Positions 16,744-25,167 of a stretch of DNA of 64,000 nt are shown piece after piece. Origin of the DNA: JADLBR01 sp020847615 (GTDB taxonomy: Bacteria; Verrucomicrobiota; Verrucomicrobiia; JADLBR01); the NCBI GenBank assembly GCA_026646655.1, contig JAPKHT010000014.1, positions 1-64,000 on the forward strand, given 5' to 3'. Within the stretch, counting starts at the first letter, position 1; every line of letters starts with the position of its first letter. The position numbers and the translations under genes are program-made. The notes below the pieces were generated by a model that did no database searches, was not told where the DNA came from, and saw only the letters and a program-made list of their open reading frames with translations.

Positions 16744-19700
16744 ACGCACTGAGTCCTGAGATGTCGCGGCCGTGGGCGCGTTTGGTGAGCAGCGGCAACA
16801 AATCCGCCATGAGGGCGAGTTCGGCCTGGGTGCGGGCTTTCCAGCCGAGGTCGAGCGGGGCGAAGAGGTCGCCAAGCTGCTCCGCATCGAAGATCATGCG
16901 CTCGAAGATGCCGTCCACGAAGGTTTGCAGGGCGGCGGAAGTGAGGCCGTGCTTCTGTGCGATGGCGGCGAGTTCGGCGGCGTTTTTCTCCGCCTTGAAG
17001 CGGGTGTAGCCCTCGCGGATGGCGGTCTCGCTGAGGCCCTCGCCCGCTTTCAACGTGGCGATGTAGGCGGCGATGTCCTCGCGCTCGTCCATGAACTTGG
17101 CATCCGAGCTGATGAGGCCGATGAGCTGCTCGCGGGTCATCTTCGCCTTGCCCGGCGCTTGCTCCGAGAACCTGGCGATGAGGCCCATGATGTAGTCGTA
17201 ATCAATGACGGCGGAGGCGAAGAGCACGAACTCGAAATCGAGCTGGTCGGCGTCGTTCGCGGCGGGCTGGTCGTCGCCTTTGCCCTTGCCCTGTTGCTCC
17301 TTCAGCCGCTGGGCGGTCTCCAGATAGGCGCCCTTGAAGCCGCGGTGCGCTTCGTTCGGCAGCACTTGCTCGATGGCGGCTTTGTCCTCGCCGGTGAGGT
17401 CGGTGTATTGGTCGAGCTGGGTCTTGAGCCGCTGGACTTCCTTGAAGCGCTCGATGAAGCAGGCGCGGGCGGCATCGCCCTTGAGGTTCGGCACGGCCTC
17501 CGGGGTGGTGTCGAGGCCCTGCGACTTCATGAAGGCGTCGAGCTGCTGCACGGCGGTTTGCAGCTTCTGGATGACCACGGGAGCCTTGTCCACGAGCCAG
17601 ATTTCCCGTGCCTGCTCGCCGGTCTTCTCGCCGGAGAAGAGGGCGATGGCGGCATCCACCTCGGCCTGCTGCTGGCGGAAGTCGAGGATGTTGCCGTAGG
17701 GCTTGGTGCCGTTGAGCACGCGGTTGGTGCGGGAGAAGGCCTGGATGAGGCCGTGATGCCGCAGGTTCTTGTCCACGTAGAGCGTGTTCAGGTATTTGGA
17801 ATCGAAGCCGGTGAGCAGCATGTCCACCACGATGGTGATGTCGATCTTGTGGTGCGCGACGTTTGGGTAGGCCTTGCGCAAATCCGCCTCCGGCCACTGC
17901 TGGTCCTTGATGCGCTTTTGCACGTCCTGGTAGTAGAGGTCGAACTCGCTGAGCTTGTGGTTGGTGCCGTAGCGGGTGTTGTAGTCGGCGAGGATGGCTT
18001 TGAGTGCGGCTTTCTTGCCCTCGGGGTCTTCTTCGTTGTCGGCCTTTTCCTGCGGCAGGTCTTCCTGGATCTGCTGCACGTCCTTGTCGCCCTCGGCGGG
18101 CGGGGAGAAGACGCAGGCGATGTTCAGCGGGCGGAACTCCGGATCGGCGGCGAGTTTCTCGGTCTGCAGTGTGTTGAACAGGCCGTGGTATTCGATGGCG
18201 TCATTGATGGACGCGGTGGCGAGGAGGGCGTTGAAGCGGCGTCCGGCGGTGGCGGCGTCGTGCTTGGCGAGGACGGCCTCGATTACGGCCTTTTTCGCGA
18301 TGGCCTCGCCGGGCTTGGGGGCGTTTTTGCCCTCGGGCTTGAAGTAATCGACGTGAAACTTGAGGACGTTCTGGTCCTCGATGGCGTGGGTGATGGTGTA
18401 GGCGTGGAGCTGCTTCTGGAAGAGGTCCTCCGTGGTGCGCATGGAGGCGGTGGCGTCCTCGATCTTCTGCAAGGTGGCGTTCTGCTCGAAGATAGGGGTA
18501 CCGGTGAAGCCGAAGAGCTGGGCCTTGGGGAAGAACGCCTTGATGGCCTTGTGATTCTCGCCGAACTGCGAGCGGTGGCATTCGTCGAAGATGAAGATGA
18601 TGCGTTTGTCTCGCAGCGGTTCCAACAGCTCCTTGTAAGTGGGCTGATCGTTGCGCTTGCGCTGCTTGTTGCGCTTGCTGTCTTCGTCCAGCGCGAGGCC
18701 GAGCTTCTGGATGGTGGTGACGATCACCTTGTCCGCGTAGTCCTCGGAGAGCAGACGGCGGACGAGGGCGGCAGTGTTGGTGTTTTCCTCCACGCAGCCT
18801 TCCTGGAAGCGGTTGAACTCCTCGCGGGTCTGGCGGTCGAGGTCTTTGCGATCCACGACGAAGAGGCATTTGTGGATGTGCTCGTTGAGCTTGAGCAGCG
18901 TGGAGGCCTTGAAGGAGGTGAGCGTCTTGCCGCTGCCGGTGGTGTGCCAGATGTAGCCGTTGCCCGCGTCGTCCTCGATGCACTTCACGATCTGCTGCAC
19001 GGCATAGACCTGGTAGGGCCGCATGATCATGAGCTTTTGCTCGCTCTGGATGAGCACCATGTAGCGGCTGATGGTCCGGCCGAGGGCGCACTTCTGGAGG
19101 AAGCGGGCGGCGAAGTCGTCGAGATGGGTGATCTTCGCGTTGGCCTCGTCGGCGAACTCATAGATCGGCAGGAAGCGCTCGTCGGCGTTGAAGGCGAAGT
19201 GCTGCTTTTCGTTGTTGGCGAAGTAGAAGGTGTGGTCGCGGTTACTGACAATGAAGAGCTGGAGAAAACAGAGCAGCGTCTTTGTGTAGCCGTTGCCGGG
19301 GTCGTTCTTGTATTCGACGATTTGCTCCATGGCCCGGCGAGGATTCACACCGAGCGTCTTCAGCTCGATCTGCACGCAGGGCACGCCGTTGATGAGGATG
19401 AGCACATCGTAGCGGTGGTGGCTGTTGAGCGTGTTGATGCGGAGCTGGTGGATGACCTCAAAGTGGTTTTTGCACCAGTCCTTGATGTTGACCAACGTGT
19501 AGTTCAGCGGCGTGCCGTCGTCGCGGGTGAAGCTGTTTCGGTCGCGGAGGGTGCGGGCGGCGGTGAATACATCTGGGGTGATGATTTCCTCAAGGAGGCG
19601 CGGGAACTCGCCTTCGGTGAGGGTGACGCGGTTGAGGGCCTCGAATTTTTCGCGGAAGTTGGCCTCAAGCGCTGCGCGGTCGCGGATGTCCGGGCGATGG

Positions 19701-19816
19701 GTGTATTTGAGACTGCGCAACTTCTCGATGAAGGCGTCCTCGATGTCCTGCTCTCGGAGAACGAGTGGCTTGGAGGCAGGGCTTTGCGGGTAGGTGCTGT
19801 CAGAGGACGTTGGCAT
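16733..19816 (-). CDS. hsdR: Type I restriction endonuclease subunit HsdR
   Basis: A 1027-aa restriction subunit, first gene of the operon. The N-terminal nuclease domain has the PD-(D/E)xK-type 'RYDVLILINGVPCVQIELK' (about residues 130-149, Asp then ExK). The SF2 translocase follows: Walker A 'TTGSGKT' (about 293), DEAD-like 'FDECHRSQ', 'FTGTPI', and the motif V/VI region. The C-terminal third is helical for assembly with M2S. All key residues are present, so DNA cleavage is expected. No Shine-Dalgarno sequence is seen before ATG 19816, and a short foreign reading frame overlaps its first codons. Confidence 0.93.
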   Translation of the reverse strand: MPTSSDSTYPQSPASKPLVLREQDIEDAFIEKLRSLKYTHRPDIRDRAALEANFREKFEALNRVTLTEGEFPRLLEEIITPDVFTAARTLRDRNSFTRDDGTPLNYTLVNIKDWCKNHFEVIHQLRINTLNSHHRYDVLILINGVPCVQIELKTLGVNPRRAMEQIVEYKNDPGNGYTKTLLCFLQLFIVSNRDHTFYFANNEKQHFAFNADERFLPIYEFADEANAKITHLDDFAARFLQKCALGRTISRYMVLIQSEQKLMIMRPYQVYAVQQIVKCIEDDAGNGYIWHTTGSGKTLTSFKASTLLKLNEHIHKCLFVVDRKDLDRQTREEFNRFQEGCVEENTNTAALVRRLLSEDYADKVIVTTIQKLGLALDEDSKRNKQRKRNDQPTYKELLEPLRDKRIIFIFDECHRSQFGENHKAIKAFFPKAQLFGFTGTPIFEQNATLQKIEDATASMRTTEDLFQKQLHAYTITHAIEDQNVLKFHVDYFKPEGKNAPKPGEAIAKKAVIEAVLAKHDAATAGRRFNALLATASINDAIEYHGLFNTLQTEKLAADPEFRPLNIACVFSPPAEGDKDVQQIQEDLPQEKADNEEDPEGKKAALKAILADYNTRYGTNHKLSEFDLYYQDVQKRIKDQQWPEADLRKAYPNVAHHKIDITIVVDMLLTGFDSKYLNTLYVDKNLRHHGLIQAFSRTNRVLNGTKPYGNILDFRQQQAEVDAAIALFSGEKTGEQAREIWLVDKAPVVIQKLQTAVQQLDAFMKSQGLDTTPEAVPNLKGDAARACFIERFKEVQRLKTQLDQYTDLTGEDKAAIEQVLPNEAHRGFKGAYLETAQRLKEQQGKGKGDDQPAANDADQLDFEFVLFASAVIDYDYIMGLIARFSEQAPGKAKMTREQLIGLISSDAKFMDEREDIAAYIATLKAGEGLSETAIREGYTRFKAEKNAAELAAIAQKHGLTSAALQTFVDGIFERMIFDAEQLGDLFAPLDLGWKARTQAELALMADLLPLLTKRAHGRDISGLSAYAQ

Positions 19817-19904
19817 GGTGGAGTGAACTAGTGGCGTGCTGCTTTTCGACGGCCTCGGAAACGTCGGCCATCTGCCAGAGTTGGGCTTCGTAGCCGACGG
19901 TTCT
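19800..19904 (-). pseudogene. Possible remnant of an hsdM N-terminus
   Basis: Upstream of hsdR, bases 19895-19863 (minus strand) read 'GYEAQLWQMAD', which resembles the N-terminal 'xYEAxLWxxAD' opening of another HsdM subfamily. After that the frame diverges and stops at TGA 19800-19802 inside hsdR; a TAA lies just upstream. Only about 11 residues match, so chance is possible. Together with the foreign hsdR fragment at the other end of the operon, it would mark the edges of an older type I locus. Confidence 0.3.
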
Positions 19905-19980
19905 TTAGCACAGGTGAAGTTTGGAGGAACGGTGAGGATTTTGCCAGCACGTCTCGCGGCTTTGACAACCCTCCGGGTCC

Positions 19981-20205
19981 ATGACCTGGACCCTCGCCGC
20001 CAAGCTTGCCGCCCGCATCCTCACCAGCCCCCGCGCGAAAGCCCTCCTCGGCTCCTCGACCCGTCACGCCCTCACGCTCGGAGCCGGCTGGCTGGCCGCC
20101 CACGGGCTGCTTGACCCCTCGAAGCAGGAGACTTGGGTGGCGGCGGCCCTGCTGCTCCTCGGCTGGGGCTGGGGCCTGATCGAGAAGGCCGCGCGGGAGT
20201 CGTGA
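19981..20205 (+). CDS. Phage holin (putative)
   Basis: A 74-aa protein with two predicted membrane segments: 'ALTLGAGWLAAHGLL' (about residues 28-42) and 'WVAAALLLLGWGWGLIEKAA' (52-71), joined by a short polar turn with charged ends. Two membrane passes in under 90 residues, next to a lysin, is the class II holin layout. TTGACA starts 19 nt upstream of the ATG. It overlaps or abuts the next gene (TGATG at 20203-20207). With the XhlA-like protein at 11456 the prophage has two lysis membrane proteins separated by the restriction cargo. Confidence 0.6.
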   Translation: MTWTLAAKLAARILTSPRAKALLGSSTRHALTLGAGWLAAHGLLDPSKQETWVAAALLLLGWGWGLIEKAARES

Positions 20206-20708
20206 TGATCGTCTCCCTCTTCGAGCGGGGCAGTGGCCCCGGAGCCGCCGCACTGCGCTGGTGGCAGCGCTGTCCCTTCGCGCACGTCAAGACGGCGTTC
20301 CTGCTGCCGGATGGCTCATGGAAGATCCTTGAGGCCCTAGGCGAGATCAATCGCGTGGTCTGGCGCGAGCCGCAATCCCGCGACGCAGCCGCGCGAGCAC
20401 TGACCTTCATCGATCCACCCGATCCACAGGCTGAGACCAGGGCGGCAGAGTTCGCCGCCGTCCAGGATGGCAAGGGCTACGACTATGCTGGGATTGGGGC
20501 CTTCCTCGCCCGCCGGGACAGGACGGCCGTCGAACTCCAGCGGGAGCGGGAGGGCAGGGAGGTTTGGTTCTGCTCGGAGATCGATTTCGCCATCGCGGCC
20601 AAGGCGGGGCGATCCCTTCACGCCCGGATGCAGCCCTTTGAGTGCAGCGTGCGGGATTCCTGGGTCAGCCCGGTGCGCGTGGAGGTTCCGAACCCATTGC
20701 GGCAATGA
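20205..20708 (+). CDS. Permuted papain-like (NlpC/P60-related) protein
   Basis: A 167-aa protein starting at ATG 20205 (TGATG junction; a GTG at 20202 is possible). 'PFAHVKTAFLL' near residue 25 gives a candidate His, 'KGYDYAGIGAFL' near residue 93 is the typical hydrophobic middle, and 'VWFCSEID' near residue 122 gives a candidate Cys. The order His-then-Cys is that of circularly permuted papain folds (YiiX/YebB-like, LRAT-type) found in many phages beside lysis genes. The substrate (cell wall peptide or an acyl/amide bond) is unknown. Confidence 0.55.
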   Translation: MIVSLFERGSGPGAAALRWWQRCPFAHVKTAFLLPDGSWKILEALGEINRVVWREPQSRDAAARALTFIDPPDPQAETRAAEFAAVQDGKGYDYAGIGAFLARRDRTAVELQREREGREVWFCSEIDFAIAAKAGRSLHARMQPFECSVRDSWVSPVRVEVPNPLRQ

Positions 20709-20738
20709 GACGGTCGCTTTGACACCCGGCGAAAGCGC

Positions 20739-21338
20739 ATGGGTGCCATCGTGCCTTCCCAGCGTCCCAAGGTCTCGGAGAAGCGGATCGCCGAAATCCT
20801 CGTGGAGCGCGGCGTGCGCGATCCGGTGGCGGTCGTTGGTTGGCCCGGCTGGTTCGCCGACATGGGCCGACCGGGGAACGACCGCGGCATCTACGACGAC
20901 GCCATCATCGTGGCGAGCCCCACCGCGTTCGCGGCGTTCAACGGCAACGTGGACCCTGTCGGCAGCGGATGGAATCCCGGTGTGGGCAAGCCCTTCGCCT
21001 CCCTGAAACCCGGCGTCTGGCGCTACCGCCCCGGCTGGCACAAGTGGGGCTGGCCCTCGGGCCATCCCGCGTTTCGCCAGGCGAGGGAAGTGACCGTCCT
21101 GCGCGATCCCGCCAACGGTCGCGGCGGATACGAGGAGACAGGCGAGTTCGGGATCAACATCCACCGGGGGTCGTACACCTCGCCGTCGAGCTGGGGTTGC
21201 CAGACTATCTGGCCCGACCAGTGGAAGGCTTTTTATAAGCTGGTTTGTGGCGAACTCCGGCGGCACGTCGCCCCGGATCTCGCGGACGCGGCTTTCTCGT
21301 ACCTGTTGCTGTCGCGGGAGCCGTTGTCGCGGGCATGA
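20739..21338 (+). CDS. Putative endolysin with YkuD-like active-site pattern
   Basis: A 199-aa soluble protein. 'GINIHRGSYTSPSSWGCQTI' (about residues 138-157) has His, Gly and S-x-GC in the spacing of L,D-transpeptidase/YkuD-type catalytic sites (HxxG ... S-x-G-C). Phage proteins with this motif cleave or remodel peptidoglycan; its place after holin and papain-like genes supports a lysin. TTGACA lies 20 nt before the ATG (20719). The last 134 nt overlap the 3' end of the integrase gene on the other strand. Confidence 0.55.
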   Translation: MGAIVPSQRPKVSEKRIAEILVERGVRDPVAVVGWPGWFADMGRPGNDRGIYDDAIIVASPTAFAAFNGNVDPVGSGWNPGVGKPFASLKPGVWRYRPGWHKWGWPSGHPAFRQAREVTVLRDPANGRGGYEETGEFGINIHRGSYTSPSSWGCQTIWPDQWKAFYKLVCGELRRHVAPDLADAAFSYLLLSREPLSRA

Positions 21339-22539
21339 TGTCGAACCACTCGCGGGCTTGGTCCTCGGTGGCGAGTTCGCGGTAGTGCTTGAAGATGATG
21401 GCTGGGGAGTTGCCGGCCTCGAGGGCGACCTGGTCGGCGCTCTTCACCAGCGCGATGCGGTAACTGATGAAGGAGTGGCGCAGCACGTTCTTGGGCCATT
21501 CGATGCCGGCGGCCTGGGCGGTGGAGGTGACCCGGCGGTAGATCTCGGGGTTGCGGATCACGGGGCCGGTGGTCACGTGGGGGCGGAGCCATGCGGCGAG
21601 GTTGTCGCTCACCGGCACGATGCGCCGGGAGGCGGTCTTGGCCTGTCCGGCGCGGATCTCGATGATCCTCCGGCGCAGATCGATGGCGTTCCAGTCCATG
21701 CGGGCGATCTCGGCCGCGCGGAGACCGGCGAACGCGCCGATCGCGAGGAAGGGGATGAGATCGGGATCGGCGGCGCCGAGCACCTTTCTGAGTTGGGCCG
21801 GCGAGAATATCGCGGCGTCGGTGTCGCCGACCTTGACCTTCGAGAGCGACTCGGCCTCGGTCAGGTCGTTCTTCGGAAGGTAGGAGCGGGTCTTGGCGAA
21901 GGAGAACAGCGTGCGGACCGAGGTGAGCATCCCGTTGCGTGTGCGGGGCGCGAGATCCATGCCCCGGAGCCAGTCATCGATCTCGTCGGATTTGACGTGG
22001 AGGATCGGCTTCGGGAAGGCCGCGGCGAAGCGGTTCAATTCGCTGCGGAGCTGGGCGATGTAGCGCCCGCTGGCGCCGTCCTGGCGTTTGGACTTCAGGA
22101 ATTCGGCGACCACGGCGGGCACCGTCGCGCCCGTCTTGATGCCCCGTGTGCGCCGGATGTGGTCGTGGAGGGCGGGCAGGAGAGGGGCGCCAGACAAGAG
22201 CTTGCGCGCCGCGGCATATTCCTCGACGGCGGCCACCAGTGGCGTGCCGAAGGGTTCGAGCAGCGCGCGGGCGGCGAGGTAATCGGTCCGCGCGGTGGGA
22301 CCGAGCGGGAGGTTCTGCGTACGGCCCGCCTGGATCTGCGCGGCGGCGCGGCGTGCCTCGAGCTTTGCGACGGCGAGGCTGGCGAATGTCTTCCGTATCC
22401 GCCGGCGGTTCTCGTAGTATGCGATGGTGTATCTGGTCCTGCCGCGGACTCTTCCCTTGTAGATGGGCACCTCCGCGGAGCCGGATCTCACATGGAGAAC
22501 GTGGCGGTCGGAACCACTCACCCTCGTGATTCTTGTCAT
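21205..22539 (-). CDS. int: Tyrosine-family phage integrase
   Basis: A 444-aa site-specific recombinase. Start at ATG 22539, because longer readings run through the tRNA gene. The N-terminal arm-binding part is followed by a SAM-like core-binding domain (about residues 130-210) and the catalytic domain with Arg in 'FAGLRAAEIARM', His/Arg in 'LRHSFISYR' and the nucleophile in 'FKHYREL'. All catalytic positions of the family are present. It inserts or excises the prophage at a tRNA. The gene reads away from the tRNA-fMet, 78 nt from its 3' end, the usual layout for tRNA-targeting integrases. Its C-terminal 45 residues, Pro/Arg-rich, overlap the lysin gene. Confidence 0.93.
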   Translation of the reverse strand: MTRITRVSGSDRHVLHVRSGSAEVPIYKGRVRGRTRYTIAYYENRRRIRKTFASLAVAKLEARRAAAQIQAGRTQNLPLGPTARTDYLAARALLEPFGTPLVAAVEEYAAARKLLSGAPLLPALHDHIRRTRGIKTGATVPAVVAEFLKSKRQDGASGRYIAQLRSELNRFAAAFPKPILHVKSDEIDDWLRGMDLAPRTRNGMLTSVRTLFSFAKTRSYLPKNDLTEAESLSKVKVGDTDAAIFSPAQLRKVLGAADPDLIPFLAIGAFAGLRAAEIARMDWNAIDLRRRIIEIRAGQAKTASRRIVPVSDNLAAWLRPHVTTGPVIRNPEIYRRVTSTAQAAGIEWPKNVLRHSFISYRIALVKSADQVALEAGNSPAIIFKHYRELATEDQAREWFDIMPATTAPATATGTRKPRPRDPGRRAAGVRHKPAYKKPSTGRAR

Positions 22540-22616
22540 GCTTTTGTCATGCAGAGGAAAATGGCAGCCGTCAAGGGGGTCGGATAGAGCAGGATAACCG
22601 ACTGGGGCTGAAAGAA

Positions 22617-22690
<74 letters not shown>

Positions 22691-22912
22691 GTTGAGTTTT
22701 TAGAATGGCAGAGAATGGGGGAGTTGCAAGCGGTTTTTTGTGGGCACGATGTTGTGCGATGGCCGGGGCCGCGCAATCTGCGTGGGCGTAGAACGCGGCG
22801 ATGAGCGATGTCAATGCTTCAGTGCGGGACGCGTTTTCTGAAATGGCCGTGGCAAAAAATTCCTTTACCAAACTCGGTTGACAGGTGGGCATGTGGGGCT
22901 GCATTTGGTGTT

Positions 22913-23791
22913 ATGGTCGTGGAGATGGAGTGCGTATTGGACGCGCAAGCGGTTTTGGGCGAGGGTCCGGTCTGGGACGTGGACAGGCAGATTCTCTACT
23001 GGGTGGACATCGAGCGGGGCGAGGTGCACCTGTTCGATCCGGCGCGATTTGAGGACCGCGCGATATCGCTGGGGCTCAAGGTGGGATCGGTGGTTCCGGC
23101 GCGTTCCGGGGAGCTGGTGGTGGCGACGGCGGAGGGTTTCGGGGTGCTGGATCCGCGGAAGGGGCGACTGACGTGGATCGCGGATCCGGAATCGGATAAT
23201 CCGGACAGCCGTTTCAACGATGGGAAGGCGGATCCGGTGGGGAGATTCTGGGCGGGGACGATGTCGACATCTGGCCGGAAGGGCGCGGGGGCGCTGTACT
23301 GCCTGGACACGGATGCGTCGGTGGACCGGAAGCTGGATGGCGTGTCGATCTCGAACGGGCTGGCGTGGAGCCTGGATGAGGACGTGATGTATTTCATCGA
23401 TTCTCCGACGAGGCAGGTGGTGGCCTTCGACTACGACGCGGATTCCGGGGACATATCGAACGAGAGGACGGTCGTTGAGGTGCCCGCTGAGGAGGGGACG
23501 CCTGACGGGATGGCGATTGATGCGGAGGGGAAGCTTTGGGTGGCGATGTGGGATGGCGGGCAGGTGTGTCGCTTTGATCCGACTAGCGGGAGGATGCTGG
23601 AGGCGATCTCGGTGCCGGCATCGCGGGTCACGTCGTGCGCATTCGGGGGACCCGGCCTGGAGACGCTGTATATCACGACGGCGCGTCATGGACTGCGCGA
23701 ACGGGAACTGAAGCAGCAACCGCTGGCCGGCGGGATCTTCCGGTGTCGCCCTGGCGTGCCGGGGGTCGAGGCTTACTATTTTGAGGGCTAG
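22913..23791 (+). CDS. SMP-30/gluconolactonase family lactonase
   Basis: A 292-aa six-bladed beta-propeller hydrolase that opens sugar lactones with a bound divalent metal. Metal and catalytic residues of the family are visible: Glu in 'LGEGPVWD' (about residue 17), Asn in 'RFNDGKADPVGRFWAGTM' (about 100), Asn in 'SNGLAWS' and Asp in 'TPDGMAID'. The start is put at ATG 22913; ATG 22925 is possible, while a longer reading from 22808 adds a basic, unconserved part. No signal peptide, so cytoplasmic. It converges on the Gfo/Idh/MocA gene, separated only by a hairpin, and could process lactones formed by sugar oxidation. Confidence 0.85.
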   Translation: MVVEMECVLDAQAVLGEGPVWDVDRQILYWVDIERGEVHLFDPARFEDRAISLGLKVGSVVPARSGELVVATAEGFGVLDPRKGRLTWIADPESDNPDSRFNDGKADPVGRFWAGTMSTSGRKGAGALYCLDTDASVDRKLDGVSISNGLAWSLDEDVMYFIDSPTRQVVAFDYDADSGDISNERTVVEVPAEEGTPDGMAIDAEGKLWVAMWDGGQVCRFDPTSGRMLEAISVPASRVTSCAFGGPGLETLYITTARHGLRERELKQQPLAGGIFRCRPGVPGVEAYYFEG

Positions 23792-23793
23792 CA

Positions 23794-23818
23794 GCCTGTC
23801 GGACTCTGTCCGGCAGGC
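23794..23818. terminator. Bidirectional hairpin between convergent genes (REP-like)
   Basis: An 11-bp stem with one wobble pair and a TCT loop (GCCTG...CAGGC) fills the 29-nt gap. It abuts TAG stop codons of both convergent genes. No T-run follows, so it may act by blocking 3' exonucleases or as a repeat rather than as a classical terminator. A near copy lies at 26803-26829 and a degraded one near 36343. Confidence 0.5.
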
Positions 23819-23820
23819 TC

Positions 23821-25167
23821 CTAGCGCCAGGGCTCGCGATAGGGTCGGGAGAGGAGGCGATTGGCGTCGGGGTCGTCAGGGAAGCGCTCGGTGGCGGGAT
23901 CCCAGCGGAGGGGGCGACCGAGTCTGAAGGCGATGTGGGCGAGGTGGCCGAGGGAGGCCGCGCGGTGGCCGATTTCCTCGCTCGAGCTGGTTGGTGCGCG
24001 GGTGCGGATGCAGTCGAGCCAGTTCTGGTGGTGGTCGTTGGCGCCGCTGATCTGACGGTCGGGCATTTCCATTTCCTGGAATAGGGAATCGGGGGCGCCC
24101 TCGATGGGGCCGCCGCCGAACATGGAAGTGATCCAGCCGCGTTCACCGACGAAGACGCCCCCGAAGGAACCCTCCAGGCGGGCGGAGGGTGGGACGGCGG
24201 CGTAGGGCTCTTTGACCATGCCCCAGTGCTCGACGAGGTGGAGCAAAGTGCCGTTGGCGTAGCGAAAGGTGAGGGTTGGGAAGGGGCCCGCGCCCGGGGG
24301 GATGATCTCGACGGGACCGGATGTCTCAAACCCGAGGGCGTACTGGACGACGTCGGCGCTGTGGGAATGGTGCCAGGTGACCGATGCGGCGCCGAAGGCC
24401 TCCGAGAAGGCCCATGGCACCACGCCGGGCTTGGGGTTGGAGTGGTAGCGGTGGTTATAGGGGTGCCATGGGGCGGGCCCGACCCATAGGTCCCAGTCGA
24501 GGCCGTTGGGCACGGGCTCTTCGGGCAGCGGGGGATCGACGGGCACGGGCGAGTCGCCGAACTCGTGGATGCGGCTCCACAGGGTGAAAGCTGCCCTGAT
24601 CTTACCGAGGCCCCCCGAGCGGACGAAGTCGCACACGCGGCGGATGGAGCGATTGGACCGATATTGGCTGCCCGTCTGGAAGACGCGGGCATGGCGGCGG
24701 ATGGCGGAGACCATCTGGCGGCCCTCGCCGATCGTGAGCGAGACGGGCTTCTCGCAGTAGATGTCCTTTCCGGCCGCGGCGGCGTGGGCGGCCATGGGGG
24801 AATGCCAGTGGTCGGGGGTGACGATGATGACCGCGTCTATGTCTGGTCGCGCCAGGATCTCGCGGTAGTCGTTGCACGCGGCACAACCCGAATAGGTGCC
24901 GCTGGCGCGGGCAGCGGCGTAGGCGGACTCGACCTGGGCCCTGGCCTCATCCCGGCGGGTCGGGTCCACGTCGCAGACGGCAAGGACCTGCGTCGCCCCC
25001 GTGCCGAGGGCCATGGCGAGGTGTCCGGCGCCCATGGTGCCGAGCCCGATCAAGCCGAGGGTGACCCGATTGCTGGGCGCCACGGTGCCATGGGCGCCGC
25101 GCGCGGCCGCGGGAATGATCTGGGGTGTGGCCGCGGCGAGGGAGGCGATGAACTTTCGGCGGGTCAT
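23821..25167 (-). CDS. Gfo/Idh/MocA family oxidoreductase with Tat signal
   Basis: A 448-aa NAD(P)-dependent oxidoreductase. Residues 1-27 are a Tat signal ('TRRKFIASLAAATP'), so the folded, cofactor-loaded enzyme is exported. The Rossmann nucleotide motif 'GLIGLGTMGAGH' is at about 37-48, and 'CEKPVSL' (about 138) holds the conserved EKP. Members with this layout in Verrucomicrobiota and Planctomycetota act on sugars and sugar derivatives, often oxidising C3 of glycosides. It is the last gene of a four-gene operon, overlapping the ThuA gene by 4 nt. The substrate is unknown. Confidence 0.85.
   Translation of the reverse strand: MTRRKFIASLAAATPQIIPAAARGAHGTVAPSNRVTLGLIGLGTMGAGHLAMALGTGATQVLAVCDVDPTRRDEARAQVESAYAAARASGTYSGCAACNDYREILARPDIDAVIIVTPDHWHSPMAAHAAAAGKDIYCEKPVSLTIGEGRQMVSAIRRHARVFQTGSQYRSNRSIRRVCDFVRSGGLGKIRAAFTLWSRIHEFGDSPVPVDPPLPEEPVPNGLDWDLWVGPAPWHPYNHRYHSNPKPGVVPWAFSEAFGAASVTWHHSHSADVVQYALGFETSGPVEIIPPGAGPFPTLTFRYANGTLLHLVEHWGMVKEPYAAVPPSARLEGSFGGVFVGERGWITSMFGGGPIEGAPDSLFQEMEMPDRQISGANDHHQNWLDCIRTRAPTSSSEEIGHRAASLGHLAHIAFRLGRPLRWDPATERFPDDPDANRLLSRPYREPWR

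Noticed and set aside
16772..19831. A 1019-aa reading frame antisense to hsdR
   Set aside because: It is a codon shadow of hsdR in GC-rich DNA: Gly/Val/Leu/Glu-rich, without motifs. hsdR has all its conserved motifs.
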